A program made the position numbers and the translations under genes. 64,000 bases of DNA from Pseudoxanthomonas suwonensis (GTDB lineage: Bacteria > Pseudomonadota > Gammaproteobacteria > Xanthomonadales > Xanthomonadaceae), in NCBI GenBank assembly GCA_003240695.1, contig QFNC01000024.1, positions 1 through 64,000 on the forward strand, read 5' to 3'. This document shows, piece after piece, positions 26,574 to 35,034 of this stretch. Position 1 is the first letter of the stretch. The number at the start of each line of letters is the position of its first letter. Below the pieces are notes generated by a model. It saw only the letters and a list, made by a program, of their open reading frames with translations, was not told where the DNA came from and ran no database searches.

Positions 26574-26893
26574 TCAGCCGCGCATGGCCTCCAATTCGAT
26601 GCCGCGGGTCTCGCGCACCCACTTCAGCACGAACACGAACGAAGCCAGCGCGAATGCGGCATACAGGCCGTAGGCCAGCACCAGCCCGGCATCGGCCAGC
26701 ACGGGAAAGGTGGCGGTGATGTAGAAGTTGGCCAGCCACTGCGCGGCTGCAGCCACGGCCAGTGCCAGCGCGCGGATGCCGTTGGGGAACATCTCGCCCA
26801 GCAGCACCCACACCACCGGTCCCCAGCGCACGCCGAAACACACCGCGTACAGATTGGCGGCCACCAGCGCGACCGGGCCGATGCCTTCCGGGA
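26574..26893 (-). pseudogene. C-terminal stump of an MFS sugar-porter gene
   Basis: About 105 residues matching the last part of a sugar transporter of the major facilitator superfamily: ALVAANLYAVCFGVRWGPVV, LLGEMFPNGIRALALAVAAA, AQWLANFYITATFP and a final VRETRGIELEAMRG. A normal protein has about 450-480 residues and twelve helices; only the last three or so remain. The upstream part is gone and the secreted hydrolase gene begins its 3' end within 50 bases. The stump cannot transport anything on its own. Confidence 0.75.
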
Positions 26894-26941
26894 AAATCGT
26901 GCGCTGCCGCTGCAGCCGGCATGGGTGCGTCCGGCCGCAGA

Positions 26942-28057
26942 TCAGGGCGTGCGGAAAGCGCCCTCGGCGCGCAGTGTCTCGTTCGACCACACTTCATACA
27001 CATACGCCCGATTGCGGGCCAGCGACCGGAACACGAATGGCACGTCGTCGCCATCCCGGTAGGAGTACTGGTAGAGATAGTTCCCGTCGCCCCAGAACAC
27101 GTACACGTAGGTGGCCGGCCGCGTGTCCTGCGGCACGTCCACCAGGAAACGGACTTCGTTCGCACTCACCGATACGGTGGTCTGGAATGGCACTGGAGTG
27201 GGCGGCGGCGGGGGTGGAGGCGGCGGATTCGGTCCGGTTCCGCCCGTCTGCGGCACGTGCTTCTTGATCTGTGCCTCCATCACCTTGCCGAAGTCGCTGC
27301 GCAAATGCCCCAGTCCGGAAATCAGGTCCAGCGAGGTCGCGAATCCCTTGTTGGTGTAATGGCGGTGGCCGGCTTTCACGGCATAGGGGAAATCGGACGT
27401 GTAAGCCTCATCGCGATCGCCGGTATTCCAGTTCATGTGGATGTTGGACCGGAACGCGGCGTCGTACGCGACTTCGCCCATTCTCGGCGGACCACCGTAG
27501 GAAATGGCCACCACCACGCCATCGGTCATGGCGCGCTGCGCCGCACCCGACGGCACCCAGTATTCGGTGGCCAGCTGCGCGCCCGACGAGTAGCCACCGA
27601 AGGCGATGCGGTCGCGTTCGATCGGATACCGCGACTGCACGTGCAGCACCAGTTCTTCCGCCCACTTGGCATAGCCGACCGAATCACCCAGATACCAGCA
27701 CGAACCGTCGCCGTCCGAGCAGTTCTTGTTCGGCGAAAACGGGGTCAGCAGCAGCATGTTGTTGCGTTTGGCGACGTTGATCAGTCCGTCCGGGCCGGCC
27801 ATCAGGTAGCGGCTCTCGGGATTCTTCAGCCCGTACTCGCCCGAACCGTCGGCGTAGACGAGCATGCCGACCGGTTTCGACCAGTCCAAGCCGGCTCCAT
27901 AGATGTGGTACTGCGAGGTATAGCGACTGCCTGAGAAGGACTGGAACGTGCGGTCGGTGGTGGGGCCGCCGCTGCCGCCGGACGAAGCGGCATGGGCGGG
28001 CGCTGCCAGGCATGCGAACACGACCGCAAGGGCCAGTGGAATCGACTGCGGTGTCAT
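26942..28057 (-). CDS. Secreted alpha/beta hydrolase with proline linker and C-terminal beta domain
   Basis: 371 residues. A Sec signal peptide (about 1-24, cleavage after AHA) is followed by an esterase-like alpha/beta hydrolase domain with nucleophile elbow GGYSSG (serine) and a likely catalytic histidine in SGLGHLRSDFG. A run of nine prolines after GPN joins a C-terminal beta-sandwich domain (about 285-371) of unknown role. This layout suits a secreted polymer- or ester-degrading enzyme of the PHB-depolymerase/feruloyl-esterase type; the substrate cannot be told. The start at 28057 is chosen because the signal peptide begins there. Confidence 0.75.
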   Translation of the reverse strand: MTPQSIPLALAVVFACLAAPAHAASSGGSGGPTTDRTFQSFSGSRYTSQYHIYGAGLDWSKPVGMLVYADGSGEYGLKNPESRYLMAGPDGLINVAKRNNMLLLTPFSPNKNCSDGDGSCWYLGDSVGYAKWAEELVLHVQSRYPIERDRIAFGGYSSGAQLATEYWVPSGAAQRAMTDGVVVAISYGGPPRMGEVAYDAAFRSNIHMNWNTGDRDEAYTSDFPYAVKAGHRHYTNKGFATSLDLISGLGHLRSDFGKVMEAQIKKHVPQTGGTGPNPPPPPPPPPTPVPFQTTVSVSANEVRFLVDVPQDTRPATYVYVFWGDGNYLYQYSYRDGDDVPFVFRSLARNRAYVYEVWSNETLRAEGAFRTP

Positions 28058-28150
28058 GGAATCATCAATTGCGGGGACGCGGGATGGTGCGAATGCGACC
28101 CGGACCACCAGCAGGCGAACCCGGGCCACGCGCGCATCGTCATCACCGTA

Positions 28151-29122
28151 TCAGTTCCCGGCAAACCGATCCGTGACCCGTATCAGCGAATCGACATTTT
28201 CCGCCTCGAAGCCGGAATGGCCGGCCGCGGGCGTGATCACCAGTTCCGACGCCGGCCAGGCCTTGTGCAGGTCCCAGGCGTTCTGTACCGGACAGACCAC
28301 GTCGTAGCGGCCGTGCACGATCGCGCCGGGGATGTGCGCGATCCTGCCGGCGTCGCGCAGCAGCTGGTCGTCTGCATCGAAAAAACCGCCATTCACGAAA
28401 TAGTGGTTCTCGATGCGGGCAAAGGCCAGCGCGAAGGCTTCGTCGCCATGGCTGGTCGCATAATCCGGGTCGATGCGCAGGTAGCTGGTAGCCCCTTCCC
28501 AGATCGACCACGCGCGCGCGGCACGCAGGCGCACGGCGGCATCGTCGCTGGTCAGGCGGCGGTGGTAGGCGCTGATCAGGTCATGGCGTTCCACCAGCGG
28601 AATCGGCTCCAGATAATGCTCCCATGCATCCGGAAACAGCCGGTTGGCACCCTGCTGGTAGAACCATTCCAGTTCCCAGCGGCGCAGCATGAAGATGCCG
28701 CGCAGCACCAGTTCGGTGACCCGTTGCGGATGGGTTTGCGCATAGGCCAGCGCGAGGGTACTGCCCCACGACCCGCCGAACACCTGCCAGCGCTCGATGT
28801 CCAAATGCGCGCGCAGGCGTTCGATGTCGGCGACCAGATGCCAGGTGGTGTTGTCCACCAGGTCGGCGTGCGGGGTGGAACGGCCGGCACCGCGCTGGTC
28901 GAACAGCACGATTCGATGGCGCTGCGGATCGTGGAAGCGGCGCAGGTTGGCATTGCAGCCGCCCCCCGGTCCGCCATGCAGGATCACCACCGGCTTGCCA
29001 TCCGGATTGCCGCACTGTTCCCAGTACAGCGTGTGGCGGTCGTCGACCGCCAGCATGCCGGAGTCGAACGGTTCGATGTCGGGATACAGCGTGCGCATGG
29101 ACGACTCCGGCGGGTTGGACAT
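28151..29122 (-). CDS. pip: Proline iminopeptidase
   Basis: 323 residues. Cytoplasmic alpha/beta hydrolase of family S33 releasing N-terminal proline from peptides. HGGPGGG forms the oxyanion hole, GGSWGS holds the nucleophile serine, HGRYDVVCPV the aspartate and GHSGFE the histidine. FDQRGAGRS and NTTWHLVADIERLR are strongly conserved with Xanthomonas Pip. An internal ATG at 29098 (MRTLYPD) would give 315 residues, closer to the usual length, and is equally possible. Confidence 0.94.
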   Translation of the reverse strand: MSNPPESSMRTLYPDIEPFDSGMLAVDDRHTLYWEQCGNPDGKPVVILHGGPGGGCNANLRRFHDPQRHRIVLFDQRGAGRSTPHADLVDNTTWHLVADIERLRAHLDIERWQVFGGSWGSTLALAYAQTHPQRVTELVLRGIFMLRRWELEWFYQQGANRLFPDAWEHYLEPIPLVERHDLISAYHRRLTSDDAAVRLRAARAWSIWEGATSYLRIDPDYATSHGDEAFALAFARIENHYFVNGGFFDADDQLLRDAGRIAHIPGAIVHGRYDVVCPVQNAWDLHKAWPASELVITPAAGHSGFEAENVDSLIRVTDRFAGN

Positions 29123-29195
29123 GCTTCCAGTGTAGGCTGTGCGGATGGCGCGTCCGTCACGGAACCGTCGCTGTCCATTCCTGCCGGAGGTTGCA

Positions 29196-29897
29196 ATGCC
29201 GCTGCACGACCGCATGTCCGTTCCGATCCGCACGGCCGCCGTTTCAGGGCTGCTGTCACTGGTGCTGGCCTGCGGCATGGCGGGCTGTCGCGAGGATCGC
29301 ACTGACTCTGCCGAAGCCGTGACGCCAACGGCCGCGCCTGCCGCGGCGCCACCGAGCATCGCACCGGCATCGGAACCGGCACCGCTGACGCCGCCGCTCA
29401 CCGAACCGCCCCCGCCAATCCGTTCCAATCCGCGCATACCCGATGCGCTGCATGGCGTGTGGTATCCCGATACCGCCCAAGGGCGAGCCGATTGCAAGGC
29501 CTATCGCGCGATCACGCCTGCCCAGTTTGAAAAAAGCATCGGCGGCGCCCCGTTGATCGGCGCAACCATCATCCTCGACCGGCTCGTGCACATGTATTCG
29601 GAATATGGAGAAGGCGCGTTCTATGCCCCGCGCAACGTGGTGCCCGTGGCCGACGGTCAATGGCGCCTGGTCAGCCGCTACTGGGTCGACAGCTTTCCCG
29701 GGATCGATGCGCCGGATGATGGATCCAGCCAGTTCTCGATCGATGTATTGGCCCTGCGCAACGATCGCCTGTCCTGGTATCCGAACCAGTCGAACACCGC
29801 TGCCGCTGCCTTGACCAGCAAGCCCGACGAACCGGCGCTGTTCCGCTGCGGTCCGGTGCGCCCGGAGATCTATTCAGTCGAACCGGGCAAGGACTGA
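29196..29897 (+). CDS. Putative lipoprotein of unknown function
   Basis: 233 residues. The signal sequence ends in a lipobox-like MAGC (about residue 27-30), followed by a proline/alanine-rich linker to about residue 75 and a globular part with ALHGVWYPDTAQGRADCKAY and later RYWVDSF. Two further cysteines (DCKAY and FRCGP) may pair in the periplasm. GGAGG precedes the ATG at 29196. The last 28 bases overlap the convergent prmC gene. I do not recognise the family. Confidence 0.72.
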   Translation: MPLHDRMSVPIRTAAVSGLLSLVLACGMAGCREDRTDSAEAVTPTAAPAAAPPSIAPASEPAPLTPPLTEPPPPIRSNPRIPDALHGVWYPDTAQGRADCKAYRAITPAQFEKSIGGAPLIGATIILDRLVHMYSEYGEGAFYAPRNVVPVADGQWRLVSRYWVDSFPGIDAPDDGSSQFSIDVLALRNDRLSWYPNQSNTAAAALTSKPDEPALFRCGPVRPEIYSVEPGKD

Positions 29898-30766
29898 GTC
29901 GGCAGCACTTCGGTTCCAGGCGCCTGCCCGACCGTCACCCGCTCGCGTCCCTCCAGGTCACGCAGGGTCAGAACGCGCTGCAGGCCACAGGCCTCGAAGA
30001 TGTCGCGCACGGCCTGACCCTGGCTGCAGCCGTGTTCCACCAGCAGCCAGCCGCCCGGCAGCAGGTGCAGCAAGGCTCCAGCGGCAATGGCACGGATCGC
30101 GTCCAGCCCGTCCGCGCCGGAGGCCAATGCCAGCGCCGGCTCGAAGCGCAGATCGCCACGCTGCAGGTGCGGATCGGTGTCGGCGATGTAAGGTGGATTG
30201 CTGACCAGCACGTGCATGCGTTCGCCCTGCAGCGGCGCATACCAGTCGCCTTGCGTGAAGCGCACATTGTGGATGTCGTTGCGGTCGGCATTGCGTTGCG
30301 CCACCGCCAACGCCGCTGCGCTGACATCCACCGCCAGCACCCTGCACTGCCCGCGCTCGTGGGCAATGGCCAGCGCCACTGCACCGCTGCCGGTACCCAG
30401 GTCGGCCAGACGCCAGGCCGCATCCTCCGGAATGCGTTCCAGCGCGGCTTCCACCAGCAATTCGGTTTCCACGCGCGGAATCAGGGTATCGGCGGTCACG
30501 TCCAGGTCCAGCGCCCAGAACCCGCGCTGACCGGTCAGATAGGCAATCGGTTCGCCCTGGACGCGCCGCCGCAGCAGATCGGCATAGTGTGCATGGGTGT
30601 CGGCATCCACCCATTCGTCGTCGTGCACGTACAGCCAGCTGCGCGAGCGCTTCAGCACATGCGCCAGCAACCATTCCGCTTCACCGGCCTCGGGCACCCA
30701 CTGTCTCGCCTGCTGCAGGAGTTGCGCCACGGTGGCCGATGGGGCCGACGCTTGTCGGCAGGACAT
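29870..30766 (-). CDS. prmC: Peptide chain release factor N5-glutamine methyltransferase PrmC
   Basis: 298 residues. Methylates the glutamine of the GGQ motif in release factors RF1 and RF2. The N-terminal helical domain has EAEWLLAHVLKRSRSWLY; the SAM-binding motif is DLGTGSGAVALAIA and the catalytic motif NPPY lies in LVSNPPYIADTDPHL. The start MSCRQASAP at 30766 is the first in-frame ATG with the family N-terminus. It is divergent from ahpC. The tail overlaps the preceding lipoprotein gene by 28 bases. Confidence 0.94.
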   Translation of the reverse strand: MSCRQASAPSATVAQLLQQARQWVPEAGEAEWLLAHVLKRSRSWLYVHDDEWVDADTHAHYADLLRRRVQGEPIAYLTGQRGFWALDLDVTADTLIPRVETELLVEAALERIPEDAAWRLADLGTGSGAVALAIAHERGQCRVLAVDVSAAALAVAQRNADRNDIHNVRFTQGDWYAPLQGERMHVLVSNPPYIADTDPHLQRGDLRFEPALALASGADGLDAIRAIAAGALLHLLPGGWLLVEHGCSQGQAVRDIFEACGLQRVLTLRDLEGRERVTVGQAPGTEVLPTQSLPGSTE

Positions 30767-30922
30767 CACCGTCACCGCAGCACCGCCTTCGGCGACGGGA
30801 CGGCTGTCGGGTGCATCGGAATCCGGGAGCAGGGGTCGAACATTGCGGGTACCACATCGCAGGGGGACAGGGTGTTGATCGCAAGAATCACGCCATGGAA
30901 CGCCGCGATCCTGAATCGTATG

Positions 30923-30959
30923 ATAGATATGATCTATGTGAATGATGAAGACATTCGAT
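30923..30959 (+). promoter_or_regulatory. OxyR-type operator upstream of ahpC
   Basis: ATAG (30923-30926), 7 bases, CTAT (30934-30937), 7 bases, ATGA (30945-30948), 7 bases, CGAT (30956-30959). This follows the OxyR tetramer pattern ATAG-N7-CTAT-N7-ATAG-N7-CTAT: the first half is perfect and the second is degenerate. It ends directly at the -35 of the ahpC promoter, as expected for an activator contacting RNA polymerase. OxyR is encoded two genes downstream. Confidence 0.85.
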
Positions 30960-30988
30960 TTGAATAATCGATCGCCAACCCCTATCCT
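30960..30988 (+). promoter_or_regulatory. ahpC promoter
   Basis: -35 TTGAAT (30960-30965), 17-base spacer, -10 TATCCT (30983-30988). A start near 30995 leaves a leader of about 67 bases before the ATG at 31062. The OxyR-type operator abuts the -35. Confidence 0.7.
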
Positions 30989-31061
30989 TGAGCCACGGTC
31001 GATGGCAACCACGCCCGATCGCCGCACCGGATTTCCTTCCCCTCGCACCATGGAGTCATCA

Positions 31062-31625
31062 ATGTCCCTGATCAATACCGAAATCAAGCCGTTCAAGGCC
31101 CAAGCCTTCAAGAAGGGCGAGTTCAAGCAAGTCACCGATGCCGACCTGAAGGGCAAGTGGTCGGTGGTGTTCTTCTACCCGGCCGACTTCACCTTCGTCT
31201 GCCCGACCGAACTGGAAGACCTGGCCGACAAGTACGACGAGTTCCAGAAGCTGGGCGTGGAGATCTACAGCGTGTCCACCGACACCCACTTCTCGCACAA
31301 GGCCTGGCACGACACCTCCGAGGCGATCAAGAAGATCAACTACACGATGGTAGGCGACCCCACTGGCGCCATCACCCGCAATTTCGGCGTGATGATCGAG
31401 GAAGAAGGTCTGGCCGACCGCGGCACCTTCGTCATCGACCCGGACGGCAAGATCCAGATCGTGGAAATCAACGCCGGCGGCGTGGGTCGCGATGCGGGCG
31501 AGCTGTTGCGCAAGGTCAAGGCCGCGCAGTACGTGCACGCGCATCCGGGCGAGGTGTGCCCGGCCAAGTGGAAGGAAGGCGAAAAGACCCTGAAGCCCTC
31601 GCTGGATCTGGTGGGCAAGATCTGA
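31062..31625 (+). CDS. ahpC: Alkyl hydroperoxide reductase subunit C (peroxiredoxin)
   Basis: 187 residues. Typical 2-Cys peroxiredoxin reducing hydrogen peroxide, organic peroxides and peroxynitrite in the cytoplasm. The peroxidatic cysteine is C47 in FTFVCPTE and the resolving cysteine C166 in GEVCPAKW. Its electrons come from AhpF, encoded next. The start MSLINTEIKPF at 31062 matches the family; upstream in-frame ATGs run through the promoter. An OxyR-type site controls it. Confidence 0.98.
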   Translation: MSLINTEIKPFKAQAFKKGEFKQVTDADLKGKWSVVFFYPADFTFVCPTELEDLADKYDEFQKLGVEIYSVSTDTHFSHKAWHDTSEAIKKINYTMVGDPTGAITRNFGVMIEEEGLADRGTFVIDPDGKIQIVEINAGGVGRDAGELLRKVKAAQYVHAHPGEVCPAKWKEGEKTLKPSLDLVGKI

Positions 31626-31663
31626 CCATCCGCGTCCGGACCGGTCGCCTGCCGGTCCGGACC

Positions 31664-31679
31664 GCCGCCTTCGGGCGGC
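31664..31679 (+). terminator. UUCG hairpin between ahpC and ahpF, probable attenuator
   Basis: GCCGCC (31664-31669), loop TTCG, GGCGGC (31674-31679), followed by only two T. This very stable tetraloop hairpin sits 39 bases after the ahpC stop and 108 bases before ahpF. It may reduce read-through or protect the ahpC message, giving more AhpC than AhpF. Confidence 0.5.
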
Positions 31680-31787
31680 TTGCGACAGCAATCGATCGCC
31701 GATGGCTGCCGCAAGTCTCTCGCGCCTCTGCCGATACGCACATCGGCCTGTTCCCTGTTCCGCTATCCACATCGTGGAGGTTTCGCC

Positions 31788-33380
31788 ATGCTCGAGTCCG
31801 AACTGAAAACCCAACTGGCCGCCTACCTGGAACGGCTGCAGTCGCCGCTTGAACTGGTGGCGCACCTGGATGATTCCGACGATTCGCGCCAGACCCGCGA
31901 TCTGCTGCAGGACATCGTGCAGGCCGGCCACGGCCGCATCACCCTGCGCGAGGGCGCTTCCGATACCACCGAGCGCCGCCCCAGCTTCCAGATCACCCGT
32001 CCGGGCGAAGACATCGGTGTGCGCTTCGCCGGCCTGCCGCTGGGCCACGAGTTCACCTCGCTGGTGCTGGCGCTGCTGCATGTCGGCCGGCATCCGCCGA
32101 AGCTGCCGGAGGACAGCATCGCCCGCATCCAGGCGCTGGAGGGCGAGTTCCGTTTCGAAACCTATTTCTCGCAGTCGTGCCAGAACTGCCCGGACGTGGT
32201 GCAGGCGCTGAACACGCTGGCTGCGCTGAACCCGCGCATCCGCCACGTGGCCATCGATGGCGCCTCGTTCCCGAGCGAGGTGGAGCAACGCAACATCCTG
32301 ACCGTGCCGCAGGTGCTGCTGAACGGACAGCCGTTCGCGCAGGGGCGCATGGGCATCGACGAATTCCTGGCCAAGCTGGACACCGGCGCCGCCGAACGCG
32401 CCGCAAGCGAACTGTCGCAGAAGGCGCCGTTCGACGTGCTGGTGGTGGGCGGCGGTCCGGCCGGTGCGGCCGCAGCGATCTACGCCGCGCGCAAGGGCAT
32501 CCGCACCGGCGTGCTGGCCGAACGCTTCGGTGGCCAGGTGCTGGACACGCTGGCGATCGAGAACTTCATCTCGGTGCGCGAAACCGAAGGTCCGAAACTG
32601 GCCGCAGCGCTGGAGGCGCACGTGCGCGACTACGACGTGGACATCATGAACCTGCAGCGCGCCAACGGCCTGCAGCGCGACGCCGACGGCTTCAGCGTGA
32701 CCACCGACAGCGGTGCCACATTGAAGGCGAAGTCGGTGGTGCTGGCCACCGGCGCGCGCTGGCGGCGCATGAACGTGCCAGGCGAGGAGCAGTACATGAC
32801 CCGCGGCGTAGCGTTCTGCCCACACTGCGACGGTCCGCTGTTCAAGGGCAAGCGGGTGGCAGTAGTGGGCGGCGGCAATTCGGGCGTGGAAGCGGCCATC
32901 GACCTGGCCGGCATCGTGCAGCACGTGACCCTGCTGGAATTCGCGCCGGAGCTGCGTGCCGATGCCGTGCTGCAGGGCAAGCTGCGCAGCCTGCCCAACG
33001 TCACCATCCATCGCTCGGCCATGACCACCGAAGTGCTGGGCGATGGCCAGCGCGTGACCGGGCTGAAGTACCAGGACCGCGACAGCGGCCAGACGCACAC
33101 GCTCGACCTGGAAGGCATCTTCGTGCAGATCGGCCTGCTGCCCAATACCGACTGGCTGCAGGACGCGGTGCAGCTGAGCGACCGGCGCGAGATCGTCATC
33201 GACGCGCGCGGTGCCACCTCGCTGCCGGGCGTGTTCGCCGCCGGCGATGCCACCACGGTGCCGTACAAGCAGATCGTCATCGCGATGGGCGCCGGTTCCA
33301 CCGCGGCGCTGTCTGCGTTCGACCACCTGATCCGCACCTCCGCACCCGTCGATGCCGAGGCGGAGGCGAAAGCTGCATGA
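31788..33380 (+). CDS. ahpF: Alkyl hydroperoxide reductase subunit F
   Basis: 530 residues. Flavoprotein that passes electrons from NADH through FAD and two disulfides to AhpC. The N-terminal double-thioredoxin domain has C131-QN-C134; the FAD-binding start is DVLVVGGGPAGAAAAI at about 216; the thioredoxin-reductase-like redox pair is C344-PH-C347; the NAD(H) site is VAVVGGGNSGVEAA. GTGGAGG precedes the ATG at 31788. The stop overlaps oxyR as ATGA. Confidence 0.97.
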   Translation: MLESELKTQLAAYLERLQSPLELVAHLDDSDDSRQTRDLLQDIVQAGHGRITLREGASDTTERRPSFQITRPGEDIGVRFAGLPLGHEFTSLVLALLHVGRHPPKLPEDSIARIQALEGEFRFETYFSQSCQNCPDVVQALNTLAALNPRIRHVAIDGASFPSEVEQRNILTVPQVLLNGQPFAQGRMGIDEFLAKLDTGAAERAASELSQKAPFDVLVVGGGPAGAAAAIYAARKGIRTGVLAERFGGQVLDTLAIENFISVRETEGPKLAAALEAHVRDYDVDIMNLQRANGLQRDADGFSVTTDSGATLKAKSVVLATGARWRRMNVPGEEQYMTRGVAFCPHCDGPLFKGKRVAVVGGGNSGVEAAIDLAGIVQHVTLLEFAPELRADAVLQGKLRSLPNVTIHRSAMTTEVLGDGQRVTGLKYQDRDSGQTHTLDLEGIFVQIGLLPNTDWLQDAVQLSDRREIVIDARGATSLPGVFAAGDATTVPYKQIVIAMGAGSTAALSAFDHLIRTSAPVDAEAEAKAA

Positions 33381-34312
33381 ACCTGCGCGATCTGCGCTAT
33401 TTCGTGGCACTGGCCGACCATCGCCACTTCGGCCGTGCCGCCGTGGCCTGTCATGTCAGCCAGCCGACGCTGTCCACCCAGATCCGCAAGCTGGAGGACG
33501 AACTGGGCGTGGCGCTGGTCGAACGTGCACCGCGAAAGGTGATGCTGACCCCGATTGGCCGCGAGCTGCTGGACCACGCCCGCCGCATCGTGGACGAGGC
33601 GGAACGGATGAAGCAGTCCGCGCGTCGCCAGCAGGATCCCGAATCCGGCATGCTGCGGCTGGGATTGTTCCCCACGCTGGGACCGTACCTGCTGCCGCAT
33701 GTGGTCCCGGCGCTGCGCCTGCGCTTTCCACAGCTTGAACTGCGTCTGGTCGAGGAAAAGAGCGCGGAGATCGTCGAGCGGCTGAAGGACGGACGCCTGG
33801 ATGCCGGTCTGCTGGCGCTGCCGCTGCACGACGACCAGCTGCATGCCGAGCCGCTGTTCCAGGAACCCTTCCTGCTGGCGGTGCCCAGCAAGCACCCGCT
33901 GGCCAGGCGTGCGCAGCTGTCGCTGGACGCGCTGGACAATCTGCAGTTGCTGCTGCTGGAAGAAGGGCATTGCCTGCGCGATCAGGCGCTGGATGTGTGC
34001 CGCCTGTCCGGCGCCAGCGAAACCGGCGGCTTCCGCGCCACCAGCCTGGAAACCCTGCGCCATATGGTCGCCGCAGGCGTCGGCATCACCCTCCTGCCGG
34101 CGTTGTCGGTGGCCCCGCCGGTGGCACAGCCGGAAGGTCTGCGTGTGCTTGCGTTCGAGCCGGCGACACAGGCACCCAGCCGCCGCATCGCGATGGTCTG
34201 GCGCCGCAGTGCACCGCAGGACGCCTTTCTGCGCAGCGTGGCCGAGCAGATCGCCCGGCAGGCACGAACCGTGCTGGATCAGGCCGCCACCGACATGCGC
34301 CACGCAGCCTGA
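33377..34312 (+). CDS. oxyR: Hydrogen peroxide sensor and regulator OxyR
   Basis: 311 residues. LysR-type activator: a winged helix-turn-helix at about 1-60 (FGRAAVACHVSQPTLSTQIR) and a regulatory domain whose redox pair is C199 and C208 in EEGHCLRDQALDVC, the same numbers as in E. coli. Oxidation forms the disulfide that switches on the peroxide regulon. Its ATG overlaps the ahpF stop as ATGA, so sensor and enzymes are one transcription unit and probably self-amplifying through the operator at 30923-30959. Confidence 0.96.
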   Translation: MNLRDLRYFVALADHRHFGRAAVACHVSQPTLSTQIRKLEDELGVALVERAPRKVMLTPIGRELLDHARRIVDEAERMKQSARRQQDPESGMLRLGLFPTLGPYLLPHVVPALRLRFPQLELRLVEEKSAEIVERLKDGRLDAGLLALPLHDDQLHAEPLFQEPFLLAVPSKHPLARRAQLSLDALDNLQLLLLEEGHCLRDQALDVCRLSGASETGGFRATSLETLRHMVAAGVGITLLPALSVAPPVAQPEGLRVLAFEPATQAPSRRIAMVWRRSAPQDAFLRSVAEQIARQARTVLDQAATDMRHAA

Positions 34313-34323
34313 CCGGCTACTGG

Positions 34324-34968
34324 TCACGGCACGGCGCAGGCCACACCCGTGCCACGCAGGCCGCAATAACCGCCAGGATGCCTGGACAGGTATTGCTGAT
34401 GCGCAGGCTCGGCAAAAAAGACATCCGGCGCGGGATGCACGATCTCGGTGGTGATGGCACCCAGTCCGGCCGCCTGCAATCGCGCGGCATAGACATCGCG
34501 GCTGTCGCAGGCAGCCCGGTACTGCGCCGGCGTGGTGCAATGGATCACCGACCGGTACTGGGTACCGATGTCGTTGCCCTGGCGCATCCCCTGGGTGGGA
34601 TCGTGCCGTTCCCAGAACAGCTGCAGCAGGTCCGCGAAGGCGATGCGCTGCGGATCGAACACGACCTGCACCACCTCGGCGTGCCCGGTCAATCCGGAAC
34701 AGACTTCTTCATAGGTCGGATTGGGCGTGAAACCGCCTGCGTAGCCGACTGCCGTGGTCCACACGCCCGGCTGGGTCCAGAACAGCCGCTCGGCACCCCA
34801 GAAGCACCCCATGCCGAATCGGGCCACTTCCAATGCAGGATCATCCTTCTGCAAGGACCGCCCATGCACATGGTGGGCCGCCGGCAGCGGCATCGGTGCA
34901 TCGCGGCCCGGCAACGCATCGCCCGCCGACACCATGCGCTGTTTCCATGCCCCGATTCCAGCCCTCAT
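34324..34968 (-). CDS. msrA: Peptide methionine (S)-S-oxide reductase MsrA
   Basis: 214 residues. Repairs methionine-S-sulfoxide in proteins. The catalytic cysteine is C55 in FGMGCFWGAE; GHAEVVQVVFDP and GTQYRSVI are conserved. The resolving cysteines are likely in the C-terminal GYCGLRGTGVAC. No export signal is evident, so it should be cytoplasmic. GGGAGA precedes the ATG at 34968. It is convergent with oxyR, 11 bases apart. Confidence 0.95.
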   Translation of the reverse strand: MRAGIGAWKQRMVSAGDALPGRDAPMPLPAAHHVHGRSLQKDDPALEVARFGMGCFWGAERLFWTQPGVWTTAVGYAGGFTPNPTYEEVCSGLTGHAEVVQVVFDPQRIAFADLLQLFWERHDPTQGMRQGNDIGTQYRSVIHCTTPAQYRAACDSRDVYAARLQAAGLGAITTEIVHPAPDVFFAEPAHQQYLSRHPGGYCGLRGTGVACAVP

Positions 34969-35034
34969 GCCTGTTCTCCCGCGCGGATCAGCCGATACGA
35001 TAACGCTGGCCGCCACAAGGCAGGTTGAATGCAC

